Origin: an uncultured Bacteroidales bacterium
Lineage (GTDB): Bacteria > Bacteroidota > Bacteroidia > Bacteroidales > UBA932
Assembly (NCBI GenBank): GCA_946408295.1
Contig: CAMJRT010000001.1
Span: 1-52,525 of the forward strand
Length of the DNA stretch: 52,525 nucleotides
Direction of reading: 5' to 3'
Part shown: in pieces, positions 50,701 through 52,525 of the stretch
Layout: every line of letters starts with the position of its first letter
How positions within the stretch are numbered: position 1 is the first letter of the stretch
Program-made: the position numbers and the translations under genes
The notes under the pieces: model-generated
Databases searched by the model: none
What the model saw: the letters and a program-made list of their open reading frames with translations, nothing else
Told to the model about the DNA's origin: nothing

Positions 50701-52525
50701 CGGAGATGTCAGGAGCCTTTCCGGCCTTCCTCTTTTCTTCCTCCTCCTTCTCCTTCTCGCGTCTTAGTCTCTCTGCCTCCGCGGCCTTCCGAGCGGCCTC
50801 TCTTTCAGCCTCGGCCTTGTCCAGGTCGCGCTTGTTGATGCTCGCTATCGCATCCTCGTACCGCTTCTGCCGGGCGCGCTGGTCGCGCACCTCGGTCTCC
50901 TTATCGCGGATCTCCTTGTCGGTAGCGCCCTTGTCGTACAGTTTCTCGAGTTCCTTCTGCGCCTTGTCGGCGGCAGACTTGGAAGACTTCGCAAGTCCTT
51001 CCAGGCGTTTCTTCGTTCCGAGCGTAGCCTTTCGCGGATCGTCCTCGGGGAGCGCATCGTTCCATGCGGCCCACGCCTCCGGATCTGCCTCGCGGAAAGC
51101 CTCCTCGTCCACTTTCCCGTCCCTCGTCGGGATAGGATTGCCGCGGAAGTCCTTTTCGACCGCCGCGTTACCTCCTGCCGTAGGTTGAGGTCCTGGCGCT
51201 GGTTCAGGTGCAGGAGCCGGTTCCGGAGCGGGTTCCTGAGCAGCCTCCCCACGGAGTTGTGACATGACCGGCGCGATGGCCGTAGCCATAGTCACCTCCA
51301 TTCGTCCGTCCGGCATCCGGACCGTGAACTGCGCCGTCCCGTTTTCCGGATCTATGGTGTCGGAAATGATATTGACGACCGATGCCGTACCCTCGTCAGT
51401 GTCCATGAGCGCGCCGCGTCCGGCCTTCCCGGCCTCTTCAGCGGCCTGTCTGTATTCTGCCGCCAATGCCTCCTGGCGCTGGATATGGCCGGCAACGGTG
51501 ACTGCGCCATCCACGGTCATTTCGGCCGGGGTCTTCACGTCTGGTTCCTGGATGCCGTTCTCGGCTGCGAGTTCGGACCACGAAACGCGAACGTTCTCGC
51601 CGTCGTCCGGCACGAATACCGCGCCATTATCATCAGCCCTTGTAATCGTTCCGGACTGGCCCTTGTACTTGATATTCTCCAGGTTCGCGACCTGCTGGCG
51701 GAGTGTCATGTTGGCATTTTCGACCTCGTTTGCGACGCCCTGGGCCTCCTGGACCTGGGAATCCTGCATGACAAGGCCCGCAAGGTAGATATTGATTGGC
51801 GTTACGGTCGTCTCCGGGTTGGCCGCGAACGTTCCATCCGCGTTCTGCCCTACAAGTTGGTCCCTCGAAAGGAATCCGGTACTCCCGTCCTCGCCGACGT
51901 ATGCCACCTTCCCGTCCTCCATCGGCTCGTCGGAGGCGATGAAGACGTTGAGCGGCCTTCCGTCCGCGCCGATGATAGTTCCGGTCTCCACGACCTCCTC
52001 TCCCATGGCGTTATGCCAGAACTGACCGTATTTGGATTTCAGTTCGGCGCGCTTGTCGCGTACTTTCCTATCCTGCTCTACCTCGCCCATGAGGCCCGCG
52101 GCCCGTTTCTGCTGCGCGGCCCAGTAGTAGTGGGCCAGCGCGTCGTATGCGTCGCGGTCCATGGCCGGGACGCTACCGTACAGTACGTCGTTCTCCGGTG
52201 CGCCGGCCGCGCTAAGGAATCCCTGGCCCTCGCTTGTCTGCCTGGAGACGCCGGCATCCTTCAGCGCCTGCATGACAGCACGCGCGCCTTCAGGCGCACT
52301 GGCGTTGTCCACGACCTCTTTCAGTCTCGCGATACGGCCGTCGTCGAATCCGAGCCGTTTCAGTTCGCCCTCAGCCTTGTTCCAGGCAAGTGCGGCACGG
52401 GCGGCTGGGACCGCAAGTTGTATGCTTCCGGAAGCACCCCGCGCAATAGGGATTGGAGCGAGCGTTCCGAGAAGGACAAGTTGCTGTTCGGCCGAGAAGA
52501 AGTCCCGGAGCGCGTTCGGGTCGTC
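35702..52525 (-). CDS. Giant polyvalent protein, 5' end cut off (at least 5,606 aa)
   Basis: The frame is open to the window edge, so its start lies outside; residues below are numbered from GTG 52312. ParB-like region (about 580-740; PIVNERGEVIQGNGRSEALR, Asn662). Low-complexity linkers. N6-adenine methyltransferase (about 1420-1690; LEGSAGIGNI, Glu1506; TNVPFG, Asn1571). SNF2-type helicase (about 2180-2830; AHEVGTGKT, Lys2223; DEAH 2408-2411; QRMGRILRQG, Gln2773). Zincin-like HEAVAH (His3480). ADP-ribosyltransferase-like VVYHGTGE (His3713). Second zincin-like HELQH (His4101), LPD23-type. LPD38-like C-terminus (VPFWVSNFQRD, Asn4933), with a hydrophobic segment near 5130. Probably packaged in the virion and injected, but that is inference. 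Confidence 0.85.
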   Translation of the reverse strand, partial: DDPNALRDFFSAEQQLVLLGTLAPIPIARGASGSIQLAVPAARAALAWNKAEGELKRLGFDDGRIARLKEVVDNASAPEGARAVMQALKDAGVSRQTSEGQGFLSAAGAPENDVLYGSVPAMDRDAYDALAHYYWAAQQKRAAGLMGEVEQDRKVRDKRAELKSKYGQFWHNAMGEEVVETGTIIGADGRPLNVFIASDEPMEDGKVAYVGEDGSTGFLSRDQLVGQNADGTFAANPETTVTPINIYLAGLVMQDSQVQEAQGVANEVENANMTLRQQVANLENIKYKGQSGTITRADDNGAVFVPDDGENVRVSWSELAAENGIQEPDVKTPAEMTVDGAVTVAGHIQRQEALAAEYRQAAEEAGKAGRGALMDTDEGTASVVNIISDTIDPENGTAQFTVRMPDGRMEVTMATAIAPVMSQLRGEAAQEPAPEPAPAPEPAPGPQPTAGGNAAVEKDFRGNPIPTRDGKVDEEAFREADPEAWAAWNDALPEDDPRKATLGTKKRLEGLAKSSKSAADKAQKELEKLYDKGATDKEIRDKETEVRDQRARQKRYEDAIASINKRDLDKAEAEREAARKAAEAERLRREKEKEEEEKRKAGKAPDISEDTPEAAQKRGYIMVNGNRIDRATPDAVAEKGKDTKIAFTKSVAVDGKYGLVEATRVEPSHISDQENPLHFFAKKWQPKNRKRADSAVAIQQMANGIRPGEITRGETAYGGAPIVNERGEVIQGNGRSEALRRAYGQGTAAEYKAWLADHAEEFGFTREQVEKMETPILVRVLDVDDARAEQLGKMEQKDLESGGDQRFNGKTLVKKMGKRFGEFLDYLFAGDLGDDATALDYINQNGYTALHWLHQNGFINDTEYANAQENGKLTEETVSAFRAMSIEPLFDNVPEKVRSGFEMLPNSVKLALQRSVATLYGLDGVIGDIQDALAYYCDFETSDPAFKKAKNTEEAWNAVTAWMQNFRFDGTSEGEAHPSIVARRLASVFKGGVLVEGEKNPKRTEKAYRSLFTNIANTMRGEGGFMSAAEPTDNIGAYRENNVITGDEENQIRNGKNDNRPGPASGPGANGPVEGQGSGPVREGRPGGVPERKPAGEGTGPVAPEAPANPAPETPAGFGANNKLFTKDARDKAREIMLRKLKGQLNAGIDPEMLTAMIQYCGYYIEAGVRTFVEFAKTAIKDLGDAIRPYLKSMYTAVRHYPGMEEYAKEMTPYDEVEKVDVDTIGKEEEPVEEPVEEPAEEPAEEPKQVEPKYNEGDTVTFWNPERTMRITGKIVGVKVTKDFGTLYDVESVLRTENRPGSKEPFNYVPHTYEGVMEGYIVAREKAAEPAHAPEEKPKEIKENPSESPEKSVTSQEENLEQGSLFGEPEPAPEEKTPVKVETKKEQGNGLQGNDGAVLPEGLPTDGSGPEGRNQEGQGNTGEGERREAGGTDGGGQRDRAGDVRIMRPRPDDSVKKNTRNNRVSRGETVYPKTPAARFKANMAAIRLLKQIEQEGREATKEEMDVLRKFTGWGGLGSFFNNRYSNEYREISAVLTTDEIQAAENSINTAYYTPVEVIDAMWDIAKKLGFKGGSVLEGSAGIGNILASMPEAISNRSDIQAVELDPITGGILRLLYPDANVLIDGFENADIPNNSVDLAITNVPFGDDIRVYDEKEKDLTRKFGGRIHDFCIAKNIRKLREGGIAIFITSRSTLDSTSKTLRNWIVNEGGSDVIGVFRLNNDTFEGTGATSDIIVVRKRVNGEVSPDAINIQDTSVVRRETYEASDRNNETTETRVAMEINDYFAEHPENMGGEMAFGFEKGDTYRPGSSALWPAEGVSQSERLEKWVSGFRQQVQIAKRETTAEPERSTAKKEGQIVLDSKGRPCISRMGKAVPIDVDDRKVGGYTKAQLVRDYDAIKTALDDVLRYQLNNASDEGLAPLLRKLNSAYDTFVSRYGYLNKNRSLKFLRNDVDFPSIAALEKYSERKGIDGKVTVKVQKTPVFSGRVLGQKATPTPKDVRDGVIVSMTQYGRVDIPFIAKALGRDEESVRKEALQSGLCFENPENGTVEVEYEYLSGNVREKLAYAESHNEDGKYDANIKALKKVIPPDIPAHLIEFSLGSDWLPVSLYTEYAKEKFGVNNDFVPQHFGGSWGVSASYYGQGNDKNISGGVRSTKLGITKTGVDLMLAAMNKQTVKFSITIKEDDGTKRTETDKEASQAAATKIDEMRDDFKEWCRKRMLNDTELSESISRTYNDTFNAIAPKKISDIFSPEHFEGQVESMGGKPFHLYPHQSKAVVRATTQPLMMAHEVGTGKTFTLITTAMEMRRLGTAKKPMIVVQNSTLGQFVSSAKALYPNAKILTLSERDRTKEGRAEFYAKIKYNDWDMIIIPQSVFDMIPDSEKRKRDYIEAKIDEARHILQQAIAAKNSAAQKRLEEEIKDLEYERDFGEKRPKKKSNRDAKREAKAQNNAKARAQQQLDRKTDDVSDFDDMGVDALLIDEAHNYKRLGFSTSMAQGVKGVDPAYSKKSAGVYLKTRAIFDKAGWKNVVFATGTPISNTAAEIWTFMRYMMPDEMMRELHIYYFDDFVSNFGNISQSLEFTTSGKFKENNRFASYTNLPELIRIWSSVTDTVLTKDAVAAKADAGEEVEKLDDKVPVMENWTDDEGNVHKNQARDIYLPQSPSLIRIMNAVRARLEWFEGLTGKEKRQNSSVPLVMYGLAKMAAIDPRLVDRNAADEPQSKTNRVVEEVLLALKDSEKYKGTCALFSDNFRRMERSEGREYEAFNLFNEIKRKLVAAGVPEDQIVIIKSGMSVQAKEKIFSAVNAGEIRVIMGTTASLGTGVNIQERLFFEAHLDAPNRPMDYTQRMGRILRQGNLHKQWGIPVRVVRFGVEDSLDVTAYQRLSTKSKFINSIMDGRPLIENGMENRVLEEEEEGIFDNPVAVLSGSQYAMLKSAAERELRKLRGKKEQHRQDQIYIESTLNYNKSAIKNLNDRIKESEKWLSVIQEKFPDGKIDEIVIEGKKVTTDEEIAAALKEKIFEPLKAAAEQRRKYAEANTYERSREEYKEFTIKVNGVLVRVLAHIKPEEDWRTRKVSISTTVRYQARELGIDEFSARKMPNGINGVKDIINDFLENVASGALQEENLESYHARIAKLEADNENMMARRGKPFADEDKLAEQEKRVEELTQKMKEEMAEKEAKYAAQASGIDGSSFDLDAAAENLEDSEEEDSEEGDLYRAYDEPEVPDQNRDDGEGTYFRQLTDPVKIAKLEKEKKVPVYRSALFVPDPNGNVEFDLLDGKGKQRGFLYPPMSVKVDGKFRDPLVPGTYDEAEERPDLATDDGYFWLVDDNGDKMKVAYAPYLHNRVTPLNEQFSAAYRRNLVVIRSLVPKSELESNYSAEKSRKSTGMHDWPSGTVSNALAKEGKDTRKVILSRWAKIGEPVSYAEVADEIVELIGDRDLAFEYNVVSPGLRKELQKRGVRFEGWHGNKPKNVDEIIAGMQESVSRRGENLRNPIERASAIVKINEIAAKLGVKFEEDPDLKAKGVFSPKTGKIRINIDAHRDTADLEATLLHEAVAHYGLRKLFGKDWKELRMRLYEQASPEIKARVDAIAKADGLSTEVAMEEYIAQLAEDGRFDQQEESFWQKVVTALKRLLAKIGFNSGYLTDEDFRAMLYASYRNLQTGGALETAARVATAAALRRNAEASHEDNGPEDEGPGGGLPADTEEDMMDRESDATAEKRAIKERAIADGSFMKAPNGQPTNLTEDQWLTVRTKAFKDWFGDWENDPANASKVVDENGEPRVVYHGTGETERIRVFNDTEVKWSEAPDGTYWFASNKLAADTYNYNTPDDIEEVGSGVHGLGLGTTIPVFLKMTNPMVIDARGEGFDNLPARYEVYIEKDGKEIDEYFDTYEDALKFARDNGGSEKNITPDGEATTNDFASIAMSRGHDGLIVKNVIDIGWEEHENKTTKDYLTDDYSVFSPGAIKSATDNNGNFSTEDPDIYHRFIGEKGAARADAISPIERRMETVEVPRTGLAKLFGSKKFRTIETAVSRVDNLNIAKKMQGEGVDPEKIKRSTGWEVGKDGEWRYEESDVRLNEGVLNEVGKMTLEERKEKEYSISDVLVHDNEYDMLMAEYPEMSEIKVKFYNDSFFDVFNATRGYYNPETKTMMLNPVAVFFGKTPDTRDLTSTLVHELQHIIQGVEGFARGGNTSVVDKYGQVGELRKRGKDIQNEIDSIINSDDEYKALNEMLEKMKNEPTDEYREYKRRRDEADAEFKRKQKEYEDAFDSAWDEFTKKSRELDIKRRKGEISVKEYTLKHIELDRERERKIPDYPKYYFEPFNGKMRKYSFADLKDLRDKVSERKDWIKDNNERIKELDKERRDIRDRLQDEQFRLYQSIAGEVEARNVQKRMDMTDEERRNSLAESTEDIQRTEQILLADDEANEARSLAALPERERDAIENEGIDQDTEEYYRRDRGYSEAKTADDMYDRKTSTVSSALYTAQVDEYAPLDAFQQAISAEAKKELSENERVSNRLRELGGQAMNEVRTYNAKFLQPMWKAIAELRKAVRGADGKKLSMQELTRYVGLKSGLERNELFAKRDAKKDAKSYYDKEYEKRKAELSTRENEEKARLKARLDEGIISDVTYQGELNALAIRIQQLKDKADADHQANIDNVDKETASEYRRLYGEYRQKDYSGLLSWFTEESDLKRSDYPSRKAYQRAVNAARKNYIPGVTDLASAEAMAKQIVEDIESRAGSQIIDNLWNRINAATKETLDFQYRKNMISRQQKADISASMQYYIPMRGFEDATAEDLYSYYMKPNVSGFAPTILAAKGRGTRYRSPFGMIGFMHSSAVSQGLKNEAKLELLDFVRRNPKNTVATVTRAWFVKTGETDADGKPIYEVAYPQVPEGATIDERERIIEDFETDMKERKEKGEAYNAHREVQMNGGVVAFEKDAHRTEHIVRVMEGGREYGIVINGNPAAAQAVNGIKRQGGYENFLEILRATRRVLSQMFTTLSVPFWVSNFQRDHGQGGINTFVRNNLGYVGKYIINRWELLPQMIPLVLSRAEQGSFIDRLSPKFADYYRLYLENGGPMGQNRIETDVTFNRQLERYLRTQQNDKAFIAKGAAALAQLLGAIGEGVETITRFATFVTSMEYGRSVHEAIADSKEVSTNFARKGHGRSISWEETGRMETRSGRQLGDTSGNTFETYRNYVDRALIVSASAVLELLRAGIPFFNAAIQGIKNKTDNYRKNWIKALLADGTYFAIGFAMRYLLGGAGGDDDKEKYGHTSDYTRRNNFLMPLDPLAEDGRYGGMYHKWALSQEYRYMYALGDITAEALLHEKPYDDLALDAFEALVQVLPAGAVDPSARGEAFWIDAIKSVLPGVVVPVVEAFENKDFKGSRIYDEGFNGNKVDDPEWTKAIDTTGPGYVKTFEWLNKVTGGNEENAAVRGSINLNPAIIEHFVKSYLSGPYQVIGGVGAIVGKKVRGDEITARDIPVWNRLFMNTNDNSRDAYYSGLYYYFKDLDKEARRLDTAMNGHETKQAKDFRQSKDYAYMLIFKKYESNDREMNKMKKAAQNAGDDEAVKNVELMKTDIRENIAKECLDIYFDRVDWKSWLMEPNSGNEN
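48160..48360 (-). CDS. Candidate nested gene inside the giant gene (66 aa)
   Basis: Read in another frame of the same strand: MDYKEMMVQYSPKDCQPTVV, then AEIKKAKETLAKEKGVKPEE and an end CGLCDLDLMIP. It looks protein-like (helical, balanced composition), whereas the giant frame over the same bases is only Gly/Gln/Asn/Glu-rich linker. AAGGA lies eight bases before the ATG, and an in-frame TAG closes the frame a little upstream. It may be an overprinted gene or the older frame. Codon bias alone could also produce it. Confidence 0.35.
   Translation of the reverse strand: MDYKEMMVQYSPKDCQPTVVDPRAEIKKAKETLAKEKGVKPEELTEEDSETALAMCGLCDLDLMIP

Noticed and set aside
1..52525. tRNA genes, CRISPR arrays, integrase or transposase
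   Set aside because: None was recognised by eye. Apart from the HNH gene I found no mobile-element protein; an integrase could lie outside the window.

Overview
The window is part of a tailed double-stranded DNA phage (or an integrated copy of one), most likely infecting a Bacteroidales gut bacterium. The host call rests on two signs. The recognisable promoters have the Bacteroidetes -7 box (TAnnTTTG, with a TTTG-like -33 box). Several proteins also belong to types known from Bacteroides-group gut phages: modular KPSEEQ/WSEED proteins, an HTH protein with the GTIDDLAKFYGTSP motif, fibres with ARxNIG motifs and a giant polyvalent protein. Terminase, portal, capsid and lysis genes are all present. 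I see no tape measure, sheath or contractile-tail genes, so a short-tailed (podovirus-like) virion is likely but not proven. The right end of the window cuts through the giant gene.

Layout. (1) 1-7244, plus strand: early/replication block. It starts with the tail of an unknown gene, then a lambda-O-like replication initiator that contains 18-bp iterons, then about 18 small genes, many joined by ATGA start/stop overlaps. A visibly AT-rich stretch (about 2.2-5.15 kb) has strong AAGGAGG ribosome sites and two proteins sharing a module. (2) 7271-10487, plus strand: a 126-aa protein and a 952-aa tail hub/stabilisation-like protein, closed by a terminator. (3) 10556-22551, minus strand: small membrane/HTH proteins, three fibre/adhesin genes (one with a cysteine-peptidase-like domain), connector-like proteins, a DUF1064 nuclease, and a lysis cassette (holin-like, M15 endolysin, one-piece spanin). 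A plus-strand HNH homing endonuclease with a structured RNA leader interrupts this block at 21.8 kb. (4) 22690-30191, minus strand: a 1,259-aa fibre, connector-like proteins, major capsid protein and scaffold. (5) 30312-33685, plus strand: a DNA-packaging operon with a possible small terminase, a rhomboid-type membrane protease, the large terminase and one small protein. (6) 33749-52525, minus strand: portal and a protein of at least 5,606 aa carrying ParB-like, N6-adenine methyltransferase, SNF2-type helicase, two HExxH zincin-like, ADP-ribosyltransferase-like and C-terminal LPD38-like regions.

The most notable regulatory observation is a 45-bp bipartite promoter-like element, GGGTCAAATAR - exactly 25 bp - nnAnnTTTG (relaxed). 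It occurs five times, on both strands, always just upstream of a virion or lysis operon: the hub gene pair, the connector/fibre operon, the lysis cassette, scaffold/capsid and portal. In three copies the -7 box ends only 5-6 bases before the ATG, which predicts leaderless mRNAs. The packaging operon instead has an ordinary host-type promoter, which shares bases with the divergent capsid promoter. I read the element as the phage late promoter, using the host -7 box plus a phage-specific upstream site.

The giant protein lies directly upstream of the portal gene on the same strand. Polyvalent proteins of this kind are thought to enter the host with the phage DNA and counter defences. Here that is inference from domain content and position. 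All assignments come from reading motifs by eye; no database search was possible.
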